Source: Prevotella sp.
Lineage (GTDB): Bacteria; Bacteroidota; Bacteroidia; Bacteroidales; Bacteroidaceae
Reading direction: 5' to 3'
NCBI GenBank assembly: GCA_017428055.1
Contig: JAFRRN010000001.1
Span: 1 to 64,000, forward strand
DNA length: 64,000 nucleotides
The position numbers and the translations under genes are program-made. Positions within the stretch are counted from its first letter, which is position 1, and the number at the start of each line of letters is the position of its first letter. Below the pieces are notes generated by a model. The model had not been told where the DNA came from and made no database searches. It saw only the letters and a program-made list of their open reading frames with translations. Below, one piece after another: positions 17,661 to 25,753 of the stretch.

Positions 17661-18834
17661 ATCTGTATATATTAAGAAAGGTAAGGAGGAGTCGCTGAAA
17701 CGGTTTCATCCATGGGTGTTTTCTGGTGCTATCCTCCGCCTCGACGAGGGGGTAGAGGAGGGTGAGACGGTCAGGGTGTTGACTGCGCAAGGTGACTTCA
17801 TCGCTGTGGGGCATTTCCAAGTGGGGTCAATCGCTGTGCGTGTGTTGTCGTTTGACGACGTTACCATAGACGATGCATTTTGGCGGAAACGCCTTGCGGA
17901 GGCTTTCTCCGTGCGAAAAGCCGTGGGATTGGTAGACCATGGGAAGAACAATGTCTATCGGTTGGTGCATGGGGAAGGTGACAATCTACCTGGTCTTGTA
18001 ATCGATTGTTATGCGCAGACGGCTGTCATGCAGGCACATAGTGTGGGTATGCACGTTTGTCGAGATTCCATTTGCAAGGCATTGGTACATGTCATGGGCG
18101 ACCTGATTGCCCATGTCTATTACAAGAGTGAGACGACTCTGCCTTTCAAAGCAAGCCTTGGACAGGAAAATGGGTTCCTCTATGGCGGGTCGAAAGATGA
18201 CATTGCCATGGAGAATGGTTTGCTGTTCCATGTGGATTGGATGCGTGGGCAGAAGACGGGATTCTTTGTTGACCAGCGAGAAAACCGTTCCTTGTTGGAA
18301 AGATATGCCAAAGATAGAAGTGTCTTGAACATGTTTTGTTATACGGGAGGATTCTCCGTTTATGCCATGAGGGGAGGAGCAAGACTGGTGCATTCGGTGG
18401 ACAGTAGTGCCAAGGCAATAGACTTGACTAACAAGAACATGGCATTGAACTTTCCTGATGACCCACGGCATCAGGCATTCTGTGATGATGCCTTCAAGTA
18501 TATGGATGCCAATGACGACAAATATGACCTTATCATTCTCGACCCGCCCGCTTTCGCCAAACACCGGGCAGCCCTTCATAATGCCTTGAAGGGATATACA
18601 AGGTTGAACGTGAAAGGGTTTGAGCGTATTCGCCATGGTGGAATTTTGTTTACTTTCAGTTGTAGTCAGGTGGTAACGAAAGACCAGTTCCGTAATGCCG
18701 TGTTTACAGCGGCAGCCCAGGCTGGACGTAAGGTGCGCATCCTTCATCAGTTGCACCAGCCCGCCGACCATCCCATCAACATATACCATCCCGAGGGGGA
18801 ATACTTAAAAGGACTTGTCTTGTACGTTGAATAA
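17644..18834 (+). CDS. rlmI: RlmI-like 23S rRNA cytosine methyltransferase
   Basis: 396 residues; three in-frame ATGs (17644, 17647, 17650) overlap the exonuclease stop, so the exact start is open. The PUA-type N-terminus (KGKEESLKRFHPWVFSGAI) binds RNA. The SAM-binding fold has LNMFCYTGGFSVYA as motif I and DLIILDPPAFAK as the DPP motif; the catalytic-type Cys follows in FTFSCSQVV. In Escherichia coli RlmI makes m5C1962 of 23S rRNA. The gene overlaps the tilS frame by 20 bases, so the three genes are one coupled unit for RNA processing. Confidence 0.9.
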   Translation: MMMSYKSVYIKKGKEESLKRFHPWVFSGAILRLDEGVEEGETVRVLTAQGDFIAVGHFQVGSIAVRVLSFDDVTIDDAFWRKRLAEAFSVRKAVGLVDHGKNNVYRLVHGEGDNLPGLVIDCYAQTAVMQAHSVGMHVCRDSICKALVHVMGDLIAHVYYKSETTLPFKASLGQENGFLYGGSKDDIAMENGLLFHVDWMRGQKTGFFVDQRENRSLLERYAKDRSVLNMFCYTGGFSVYAMRGGARLVHSVDSSAKAIDLTNKNMALNFPDDPRHQAFCDDAFKYMDANDDKYDLIILDPPAFAKHRAALHNALKGYTRLNVKGFERIRHGGILFTFSCSQVVTKDQFRNAVFTAAAQAGRKVRILHQLHQPADHPINIYHPEGEYLKGLVLYVE

Positions 18835-20170
18835 CACATTATTATATTATATAAGGCAATATGTTGCCTACCATCGGTTATTGGATTCCGAGGGGAAGTA
18901 TATCGTTGCGCTTTCGGGAGGGGCAGACAGCGTATGTCTCTTGCTGGCGATGAAGGAGATGGGCTACCACATCGAGGCTGCCCATTGCAACTTCCATTTG
19001 CGCGGGGAGGAGTCTGAACGGGATGAATCGTTTTGTGAAAGGCTTTGCCAACAAGAGGGTGTTCCTTTCCACTGCATACACTTTGATACCCTTGAGTATG
19101 CCTCCTTGCATCATGTGAGCATCGAGATGGCGGCACGTGAACTGCGCTATTCATATTTTGAGCATTTGCGTGTTGACCTTGATGCCGACGGAGTATGCGT
19201 GGCACATCACAAAGACGATAGTGTAGAGACATTCTTCATCAACCTCCTTCGTGGCACGGGCATACATGGACTCATGGGAATCTCGCCCAAGAACGGACAT
19301 ATCATCCGTCCTTTGTTGTGCGTGGGGAGGAAAGAGATTGAACAATATCTTCAAGATAAAAAACAAACGTATGTAACGGACAGTACAAATCTGCGAGATG
19401 ATGTGGTACGCAATAAGATTCGTTTGAACCTACTACCTGTCTTGTCCCATATCAATCCCTCTGCCCGTGACAGTATTTTACGAACATCATCCCGTTTGAA
19501 AGAGGCTGTGAAACTGTTTGACGTCGGATTGGCTTCCATCACCAAGGATTGCTTGATTTCGCAGGAAGAAGACCTATTGACCATTGATTTCTCCAAGTCA
19601 AGACAATATGAATATGTGTTGTATCACCTTCTGTCCCCCAAAGGTTTCAGCCCTTCGCAGATAGAGAACATCGCAAAGGCCGAAGGCTCGCACACTGGAA
19701 AAGAATGGGAGAGTGCTACCCATGTGGCTTTGATAGACCGTGAACGGTTGCTTGTCTATCCAAGGGTCCACCATCGCCGTCCGATGGTGATTCCTGAAGA
19801 GGGCAATTATGTATTCACGAAGAAAGAAAGTATCTCATTTATGAGCGGAGAGAAAGACCATAATTTCCGAATCAGCAAATCCCCGGAAACCGTATGCCTT
19901 GATGCGGCGAGGGTGGCTTTTCCCCTTATAATCCGTTTTGTCGAACCCGGTGACCGCTTCGTGCCCTTCGGGATGAATGGCAGTAAGTTGGTAAGCGATT
20001 ACATGACCGACCGAAAGAAGTCTGTTTATGACAAGCAACGGCAGTTGGTCGTGACCGACTCCAAGGGGGAAATCCTATGGCTTGTAGGAGAGCGCATCGC
20101 CAATCCATATAGGATTACAGATGAGACAAAAAAGGTATTGACCATAGTCTATACGTGTAACCAAACGTGA
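18815..20170 (+). CDS. tilS: tRNA(Ile)-lysidine synthase TilS, non-ATG start
   Basis: 451 residues. The PP-loop VALSGGADSVCLLLA near residues 31-45 marks TilS, which converts C34 of tRNA-Ile(CAU) to lysidine so that it reads AUA. HCNFHLRGEESERDE and the GIHGLMGI segment are family landmarks, and the C-terminal TilS domain runs to the end (FVPFGMNGSKLVSDYMTDRK). No in-frame ATG precedes the PP-loop, so translation must begin at TTG 18815 or TTG 18827, inside the end of rlmI, through coupling. That is unusual but consistent with the overlap. Confidence 0.92.
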   Translation: MSCTLNNTLLYYIRQYVAYHRLLDSEGKYIVALSGGADSVCLLLAMKEMGYHIEAAHCNFHLRGEESERDESFCERLCQQEGVPFHCIHFDTLEYASLHHVSIEMAARELRYSYFEHLRVDLDADGVCVAHHKDDSVETFFINLLRGTGIHGLMGISPKNGHIIRPLLCVGRKEIEQYLQDKKQTYVTDSTNLRDDVVRNKIRLNLLPVLSHINPSARDSILRTSSRLKEAVKLFDVGLASITKDCLISQEEDLLTIDFSKSRQYEYVLYHLLSPKGFSPSQIENIAKAEGSHTGKEWESATHVALIDRERLLVYPRVHHRRPMVIPEEGNYVFTKKESISFMSGEKDHNFRISKSPETVCLDAARVAFPLIIRFVEPGDRFVPFGMNGSKLVSDYMTDRKKSVYDKQRQLVVTDSKGEILWLVGERIANPYRITDETKKVLTIVYTCNQT

Positions 20171-20228
20171 TTCAATCCATTATTTTAGGGCAAATTAGTT
20201 ACAAAAAGTGATTTTTTTGTGTTAAAAG

Positions 20229-20260
20229 TTTGGCGAAACGGATGAAATCGTTTATATTTG
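20229..20260 (+). promoter_or_regulatory. promoter of the ECF sigma gene
   Basis: TTTG (20229-20232), a 20-base spacer and TATATTTG (20253-20260) match the primary-sigma consensus perfectly. Transcription should start near 20267, leaving a leader of about 80 bases before the ATG at 20349. Confidence 0.75.
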
Positions 20261-20348
20261 CAAACGAAATATATTATTATTAACATTAATCAACAAAACA
20301 AACGCCTATCGAAACATCATTACTTAAGAAATCAATACTCTTAAAATA

Positions 20349-20945
20349 ATGAAGAATCTCCATGACATGAGCGACGAACAATTGGCTCTGTCGTACATAG
20401 ACGGTAATAACCGGGCGTTTGATTTGTTGCTTTCCCGCAACGAGACGAAGCTTTATTCATACATCCTCTTCGTGGTACACGACCGCGACACAGCGGATGA
20501 CATATTCCAAGAGACCTTTGTCAAGGTCATCACCAAGCTGCAACAGCGCAAATACGTGAACAGCGGGAAGTTTAGCGCATGGATTATGCGCATTGCCCAT
20601 AATGTCATCATGGACTGGTACAGGGAGCAAAAGTCTGACAGGATAGTTGACGCAACACAAGAGAACGACCTTTCCAACATTGGCAACGACCACATCCTTG
20701 ATGGTAACATTGAAAATGAGTATGTCAACAAACAAGTGCTTTGTGACGTGAAGAGACTTATGGAAAACCTTCCCACGCCACAAAGGGAAGTGGTATTCAT
20801 GCGCTTTTATCAGCAAATGTCTTTCAAGGAAATCTCTGAAGCCACCAACGTTAGCATCAATACGGCACTGGGACGTATGCGCTATGCCATCCTTAATCTA
20901 CGACGGATGGCGAAAGACTACAACATCGCCCTGCAATTGGATTAA
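20349..20945 (+). CDS. ECF-type RNA polymerase sigma factor
   Basis: 198 residues with sigma region 2 (RNETKLYSYILFVVHDRDTADDIFQETFVKVI, then FSAWIMRIAHNVIMDWYR) and region 4 (LPTPQREVVFMRFYQQMSFKEISEATNVS). No anti-sigma gene is next to it: tilS ends upstream and rpe is on the other strand. It carries a strong primary-sigma promoter, so it may be made constitutively and be controlled in another way. T9SS genomes use an ECF factor (SigP) with PorX, but nothing here proves this one is SigP. Confidence 0.9.
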   Translation: MKNLHDMSDEQLALSYIDGNNRAFDLLLSRNETKLYSYILFVVHDRDTADDIFQETFVKVITKLQQRKYVNSGKFSAWIMRIAHNVIMDWYREQKSDRIVDATQENDLSNIGNDHILDGNIENEYVNKQVLCDVKRLMENLPTPQREVVFMRFYQQMSFKEISEATNVSINTALGRMRYAILNLRRMAKDYNIALQLD

Positions 20946-20961
20946 AAATGCAAAGGGGTAG

Positions 20962-21618
20962 TTACCTTCTCAGTTCTTTCAAGTCATGGATGACAGACTT
21001 GGGGTCGGAAGCCTTGAAGATGTAACTGCCGCTCACTAACACGTCTACACCCGCCTCAACAAGCCTTGGGGCGGTATCGTTTTGTACGCCACCGTCCACC
21101 TCAATCAAGGCATGGCTATCTGTTTCATCTATCATCTTCCGTAGACGGCGCACCTTGGAAATGGTGTTTTCGATGAAAGCCTGGCCTCCAAAGCCAGGGT
21201 TGACGCTCATCAGCAGTACCATGTCTACATCCTGGATGATGTCTTCCAAGACACAGACGGGGGTAGAGGGGTTGAGCGTAACGCCCGCTTTCATGCCTTT
21301 CCCGTGGATTTCCTGAATGGTGCGATGCAGATGGGTGCAAGCCTCATAATGCACATTCATCATCATGGCACCCAATCGAGCCGTTTGGTCAATGTATCGC
21401 TCTGGCTGCACAATCATGTAATGCACGTCTAAGGGCTTCTTGCAGAGCTTGGCCACAGCCTCTAACACGGGAAAGCCAAATGATATGTTAGGTACAAACA
21501 CACCATCCATCACGTCGAGGTGTAACCAGTCTGCCTCGCTCTCGTTCAACATCTCTATGTCTTTGCGCAAGTCGAGGAAGTCTGCGGCAAGCATTGAGGG
21601 TGAAACCATTGTTTTCAT
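20962..21618 (-). CDS. rpe: ribulose-phosphate 3-epimerase
   Basis: 218 residues; an inner ATG three codons later (MVSPSMLAADFLDL) is equally possible. Rpe interconverts ribulose-5- and xylulose-5-phosphate in the pentose phosphate pathway. LHLDVMDGVFVPNISFG, the metal-binding VHYMIVQPERYID, VLLMSVNPGFGGQ and ALIEVDGG are all present with the expected His and Asp ligands. The barrel is complete. A 41-residue gene ends 16 bases upstream and is probably co-transcribed. Confidence 0.95.
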   Translation of the reverse strand: MKTMVSPSMLAADFLDLRKDIEMLNESEADWLHLDVMDGVFVPNISFGFPVLEAVAKLCKKPLDVHYMIVQPERYIDQTARLGAMMMNVHYEACTHLHRTIQEIHGKGMKAGVTLNPSTPVCVLEDIIQDVDMVLLMSVNPGFGGQAFIENTISKVRRLRKMIDETDSHALIEVDGGVQNDTAPRLVEAGVDVLVSGSYIFKASDPKSVIHDLKELRR

Positions 21619-21634
21619 GATGACTGTGAAAAGA

Positions 21635-21760
21635 TTAGTTCAGACACAACCCTTCGTATTTCCCGTTCATCTTGATGACACGATAGGTATAGGCAATTTG
21701 TCGGATGATACGCAACGTTCTTTCGGATGGTCTTAGGTCTTCTTGTGTAAAATACTCCAT
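21635..21760 (-). CDS. 41-residue conserved-looking microprotein
   Basis: Starts MEYFTQEDLRPSERTLRII and ends with KYEGLCLN. It is rich in Arg and aromatic residues, has no membrane segment or signal peptide, and is probably an amphipathic helix followed by a short strand. It lies 16 bases before rpe on the same strand. I believe similar short proteins sit in other Bacteroidales genomes, but could not check. Function unknown. Confidence 0.6.
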   Translation of the reverse strand: MEYFTQEDLRPSERTLRIIRQIAYTYRVIKMNGKYEGLCLN

Positions 21761-21871
21761 AGGCAACTGTTTTTTCAATTCTTGTTTATTTCTCTAACGT
21801 ATAATGTGCCTAAATATTATGTGAAAAGTAAAAAAATATGCAATTACATTCGCCAATTCAATTAAAATGTT

Positions 21872-21879
21872 TACCTTTG
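21872..21879 (+). promoter_or_regulatory. -7 element before the outer-membrane barrel gene
   Basis: TACCTTTG, 20 bases before the ATG at 21900. It argues for that start rather than one inside the promoter at 21867. The -33 region is weak. Confidence 0.5.
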
Positions 21880-21899
21880 CACAAAATTTTTTAAATTCA

Positions 21900-22574
21900 A
21901 TGAATAAATACGTTTTTTTGATGTTGTGTCTTATCGCTGGCGGGTTATCGACGGCAAAGGCACAAGATTCTTATGATGTTTCAGATGTCATAATGGGTGT
22001 AAAAGCCGGTGCATCGTTTAACCACTTCTCTAATGCCTCCTCCAGCAACGGTATTTTTATCGGTCCCATGATAGGTGCGGATGTGGAAATCTATGTGACA
22101 AAGAAGTTTATTGTCGCAGCAGAACTCTCTATGATGAAGAAGGGAGCAAAGAAGATGTCTTTTGATAGGATCAGTTATACGGATCCTGAGGGGAAAGAAC
22201 AATTTGTAAAAGACTATGCGCGTGGTCCTTATGATTATAAATTATGGTATATTAGTTCATCTTATTTTGCCAAATATATCCTCAATGACCATTTCCGCGT
22301 GTTTGGTGGAATCACGGCTGGACGTCTTTTCCGTGCCAAGGTTTATGACCGGCATCGTGACCGTGTGCGTAATATCCGCACTAATCTCAACCGTGGAGCC
22401 GTAGGATTGACCGTTGGTGGCGAATATATGTACAAGAACAAGTATTCCGTGGAGGCACGTTATACTTGGGATATCAATTGTATGGACCGTTCCAAACGTG
22501 CAGAATTAATCATGGGACACGCCCACAATTCCACGTTGGCTTTGACCTTTGGCTATCGTTTCCAATTATTCTAA
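21900..22574 (+). CDS. outer-membrane beta-barrel protein
   Basis: 224 residues from ATG 21900. A signal peptide (MNKYVFLMLCLIAGGLSTAKAQ) is followed by alternating strands (VIMGVKAGASFNHF, FIVAAELSMMKKGAKKM, FRVFGGITAGRLF, YSVEARYTWDINC), and the chain ends LALTFGYRFQLF with a terminal aromatic, as expected for BAM substrates. Size and pattern suggest a small 8-strand barrel of the porin/PorT-like group. No enzymatic motif was seen. It is a single gene with its own promoter and shares a terminator hairpin with mscL. Confidence 0.8.
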   Translation: MNKYVFLMLCLIAGGLSTAKAQDSYDVSDVIMGVKAGASFNHFSNASSSNGIFIGPMIGADVEIYVTKKFIVAAELSMMKKGAKKMSFDRISYTDPEGKEQFVKDYARGPYDYKLWYISSSYFAKYILNDHFRVFGGITAGRLFRAKVYDRHRDRVRNIRTNLNRGAVGLTVGGEYMYKNKYSVEARYTWDINCMDRSKRAELIMGHAHNSTLALTFGYRFQLF

Positions 22575-22595
22575 GACATTTTGAAATCCTAAAGA

Positions 22596-22643
22596 CATAA
22601 AGAAATCCCCGATAAGCCATCGCTAATCGGGGATTTCTTTATG
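22596..22643. terminator. bidirectional terminator with perfect 18-bp stem
   Basis: Arms at 22596-22613 and 22626-22643 are perfect complements with a 12-base loop; the AAAGAAA/TTTCTTT outer part gives U-rich tracts on both strands. It sits between the converging barrel gene and mscL. Confidence 0.85.
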
Positions 22644-22657
22644 CTTGCATGGTAAGG

Positions 22658-23068
22658 TTATTTCTTCTTCAGCAAGTCGCGGATTTCTGCAAGCAACTCT
22701 TCCTGTGTAGGACCGGCTGGAGCGGCGGGCTCTTCCTTCTTAGGCATGAGCTTGTTCATTGCCTTGATCATGAGGAAGATACAGAATGCGATGATGAGGA
22801 AGTCGATTACGTTTTGGATGAATTGGCCATACATCAGCGTAGCACCAGCCAATGGCTCGCCTCCTTCAACAGGGTTAGGTATCATCATCTGATACTTCAG
22901 ACCAGAGAGGTCGATGCCACCTGTCAGCATTCCGATGATGGGCATCAGCACATCATCAACGAGCGAACTCACAATTTTACCAAACGCGCCACCGATGATC
23001 ACACCGACAGCCATGTCCATCACGTTGCCTTTCATGGCAAACTCTTTAAATTCTTTAATAAATCCCAT
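22658..23068 (-). CDS. mscL: large-conductance mechanosensitive channel MscL
   Basis: 136 residues, the usual size. [32 protein letters not shown] is the amphipathic start plus first membrane helix; a periplasmic loop and the second helix ([20 protein letters not shown]) follow, then the charged C-terminal bundle ([10 protein letters not shown]). It releases solutes on hypo-osmotic shock. The upstream gap to gapA is 287 bases and serves both divergent genes. Confidence 0.96.
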   Translation of the reverse strand: MGFIKEFKEFAMKGNVMDMAVGVIIGGAFGKIVSSLVDDVLMPIIGMLTGGIDLSGLKYQMMIPNPVEGGEPLAGATLMYGQFIQNVIDFLIIAFCIFLMIKAMNKLMPKKEEPAAPAGPTQEELLAEIRDLLKKK

Positions 23069-23216
23069 AATAATAAAGTTTAAAAGGTGTTATTTTGTCA
23101 TCTGTATTTTGCAATTTCACTTTTAAATGGTTATAAATGGCGGGCAAAAGCCCTCATTCTTCCATCTTTAATCTTTATTAAGATTGATTTCAGATGCAAA
23201 TATAGAAATTATTTCG

Positions 23217-23224
23217 TAACTTTG
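23217..23224 (+). promoter_or_regulatory. -7 element before gapA
   Basis: TAACTTTG, about 130 bases before the gapA ATG, implying a leader of about 120 bases. No clear -33 element. Nothing else is visible in the 23069-23355 gap apart from AT-rich DNA. Confidence 0.4.
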
Positions 23225-23355
23225 CGGTCGAAAAAGAAAAAAAATGCTTTCAATGTATAATTTTTCTTACTTCATGTTCGTTATATGTGTAGGATAGCAC
23301 AAGCAAAATTAGAAAAGTTTTTATATTAATCCTATTTAAATAACAAAAAAAAGAA

Positions 23356-24384
23356 ATGACAAAAGTAGCTATTAACGGCTTTGGCCGTATCGGTCGCCTC
23401 GCATTCCGTCAAATGTTCGAGGCTGAAGGTTATGAAGTAGTGGCAATCAACGACTTGACAAGCCCCAAGATGCTTGCACACCTGTTGAAGTATGACACCG
23501 CTCAAGGTGGTTTCGCCGGCAAGTTTGGCGAGGGCAAGCACACTGTTGAGGCAACAGAAAACTCTATCATCGTCGATGGTAAGGAAATCACAATTTATGC
23601 AAAGCCTAACGCAGCAGAGCTTCCTTGGGGTGAACTGGGTGTTGATGTGGTACTTGAGTGTACTGGTTTCTACACCTCAAAGGAAAAGTCGATGGCACAT
23701 ATCCAGGCTGGTGCCAAGAAGGTTGTTATCTCTGCACCCGCAGGCAAAGACCTGCCTACCATCGTTTACAATGTAAACCACAAGACTCTTACACCAGAGG
23801 ACACCGTTATTTCCGCTGCTTCCTGCACCACGAACTGCTTGGCTCCCATGGCTGATGCGCTCAACAAGTACGCTCCTATCGCCAGCGGTATTATGTCTAC
23901 CATCCACGCTTACACGGGTGACCAGATGATTCTCGACGGCCCGCAGCGCAAGGGTGACCTCCGCCGCAGCCGCGCAGGTGCTTGCAATATCGTTCCCAAC
24001 TCAACGGGTGCTGCCAAGGCTATTGGCCTCGTTATCCCCGAATTGAACGGAAAGCTCATCGGTTCTGCACAGCGTGTTCCCACACCTACGGGTTCCACCA
24101 CAATCCTTATTGCTGTCGTTAAGGGCAAGGACGTGACCGTAGAGGGCATCAATGCCGCCATGAAGGCTGCAGGTTCTGAGTCGTTTGGTTACACAGAGGA
24201 TCAAATCGTTTCTTCCGATATTATCGGCATGAAGTACGGTTCGCTCTTCGATGCTACCCAGACCATGGTCAGCAAGATTGATGACGACACTTATCAAGTA
24301 CAGGTTGTCAGCTGGTATGACAATGAGAACTCATATACTTCTCAGATGGTTCGCACCATTAAGTACCTCGCTGAGCTGAAGTAA
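23356..24384 (+). CDS. gapA: glyceraldehyde-3-phosphate dehydrogenase
   Basis: 342 residues. The NAD-binding [14 protein letters not shown] is at the N-terminus, the catalytic Cys is in [13 protein letters not shown], and [18 protein letters not shown] closes the catalytic domain. This is the type I glycolytic enzyme. Codon use is strongly biased, as expected for a highly expressed gene. The 5' leader is long and a strong terminator follows, so it is a single-gene unit. Confidence 0.97.
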   Translation: MTKVAINGFGRIGRLAFRQMFEAEGYEVVAINDLTSPKMLAHLLKYDTAQGGFAGKFGEGKHTVEATENSIIVDGKEITIYAKPNAAELPWGELGVDVVLECTGFYTSKEKSMAHIQAGAKKVVISAPAGKDLPTIVYNVNHKTLTPEDTVISAASCTTNCLAPMADALNKYAPIASGIMSTIHAYTGDQMILDGPQRKGDLRRSRAGACNIVPNSTGAAKAIGLVIPELNGKLIGSAQRVPTPTGSTTILIAVVKGKDVTVEGINAAMKAAGSESFGYTEDQIVSSDIIGMKYGSLFDATQTMVSKIDDDTYQVQVVSWYDNENSYTSQMVRTIKYLAELK

Positions 24385-24414
24385 GAAATATCTGAATTTG
24401 TATAATTTGAATTT

Positions 24415-24444
24415 GAGGGTGTGTTTCCACACCCTCTTTTTTTA
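24415..24444 (+). terminator. terminator of gapA
   Basis: GAGGGTGTG (24415-24423), loop TTTC and CACACCCTC (24428-24436) form a perfect 9-bp stem followed by eight T. It reaches the end of the converging CobW gene. Confidence 0.9.
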
Positions 24445-25644
24445 TCTGTCAAGGCAATTGTCCAACTCTTGCGCTATCTTTTCCCTATCCAGATCTTGTC
24501 CAATGAATACCAGTTTCTGCATTCGGTCGCCATATTGGTCATCCCAATCGCGTAACAATCCCGGCTCCCGTTGCATCAATTGCATCAGTTCCGCCTCAGG
24601 CATGGTGGCATACCAGTTGCCCGCATTGCGTAAGTTGAATTGTTTTCCCGCCTGTTCAAAGACATAGCAGATGTCGCTCTCGTCGGCAAACCAGCATATT
24701 CCCTTGGCGCGGATGATGTTCCTGGGCCAGCGTCGGGCCACAAACTCATCAAACAGGCTGATGTTGAAAGGTCTTCTTTGGTAATATACGTATGTGCCGA
24801 TGCCGTATTCCTCTGCTTCCCCCTCGTCATGTTGATGATGGTGTTCGTGTACATGGTCATTATGGTGGTGGGGATGCTCTACGTGTTCCTCCTCATCAAC
24901 ATCTTCTTCATGATGGCTTTCTATCTCATGAATCCACGTGGCAGATGTGGCTACGGCATCAAAGTCAAACATGTTGGTGTGGAGAATCTTGTCAAGGTTC
25001 ACATTGCCATAGTCGCAATCGATGATTTCCGCCCGTGGCTGGATGGCACGTACTATCTGGCGGATGCGCTCCAGTTGCTTGGGCTCCACCTCCGATGCCT
25101 TGTTGAGCAGGATGATGTCGCAAAACTCAATCTGTTGGATGACAAGGTTCTCGATGTCCTCCTCGTCAATGTCCTCCTTCATGAGGTTGTCACCGCAACC
25201 AAATTCGTCTGCCATCCGCAACGCATCGACCACCGTCACGATGCAATCCAACCGTGGCACACCGTCTTTTGTCACTTCTGGCACCATCGACGGGATGGAA
25301 CAGATGGTCTGTGCGATGGGTGCCGGCTCGCAGATGCCGCTCGCCTCAATTACGATATAGTCGAATCGTCCCATGCCGATGATGTCTTGCAACTGTTGCA
25401 CGAGGTCCATTTTCAACGTGCAGCAGATGCATCCATTCTGCAAGGCTACAAGGCTGTCGTCCTTGGTATCGACAATCCCCCCTTGCTGTATGAGGTCGGC
25501 ATCGATGTTCACCTCGCCGATGTCATTGACGATGACGGCAAACTTGATGCCTCTCCTGTTGTTGAGGATTCGGTTGAGTAATGTTGTCTTGCCGCTGCCC
25601 AGATAACCCGTGAGCAGCAATACGGGTGTTTCTTTCACATTCAT
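24442..25644 (-). CDS. CobW/ZNG-type GTP-dependent metallochaperone
   Basis: 400 residues. TGYLGSGKTTLLNRIL is Walker A, IVNDIGEVNIDADLI the switch region, GCICCTL the CxCC metal site, and the C-terminal CobW_C domain follows. Residues about 270-300 are a His/Glu/Asp-rich segment (HPHHHNDHVHEHHHQHDEG) typical of zinc- or nickel-handling members. CobW proteins deliver metals to client enzymes; with CxCC plus a His tract I favour zinc. It has no cobalamin-synthesis neighbours, although a B12-uptake locus lies 5 kb away. No zinc-regulator site was recognised upstream. Confidence 0.88.
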   Translation of the reverse strand: MNVKETPVLLLTGYLGSGKTTLLNRILNNRRGIKFAVIVNDIGEVNIDADLIQQGGIVDTKDDSLVALQNGCICCTLKMDLVQQLQDIIGMGRFDYIVIEASGICEPAPIAQTICSIPSMVPEVTKDGVPRLDCIVTVVDALRMADEFGCGDNLMKEDIDEEDIENLVIQQIEFCDIILLNKASEVEPKQLERIRQIVRAIQPRAEIIDCDYGNVNLDKILHTNMFDFDAVATSATWIHEIESHHEEDVDEEEHVEHPHHHNDHVHEHHHQHDEGEAEEYGIGTYVYYQRRPFNISLFDEFVARRWPRNIIRAKGICWFADESDICYVFEQAGKQFNLRNAGNWYATMPEAELMQLMQREPGLLRDWDDQYGDRMQKLVFIGQDLDREKIAQELDNCLDR

Positions 25645-25675
25645 GTCTTTTCTCCTTATTATATATTGAGGTCTC

Positions 25676-25751
25676 GTAGGGGCGGATCAGCGTATCCGCC
25701 CGCATCCTATGATGGTTTTTGTCACGGGCGCATACGCAGATGCGCCCCTAC
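25676..25751. repeat. REP-like hairpin pair, copy 1
   Basis: GTAGGGGCGGATCAGCG begins a 27-base hairpin unit at 25676-25702, and a related unit in inverse orientation ends at 25751 with CGCCCCTAC. The block lies between the CobW gene start and the DUF2264 stop. A third related unit is at 28153-28185. This is a short extragenic palindrome family. Confidence 0.7.
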
Positions 25752-25753
25752 AA

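Noticed and set aside
24640-25581. Plus-strand open frame of 313 codons opposite the CobW gene
   Set aside because: Antisense shadow; the minus strand shows Walker A and CxCC motifs.
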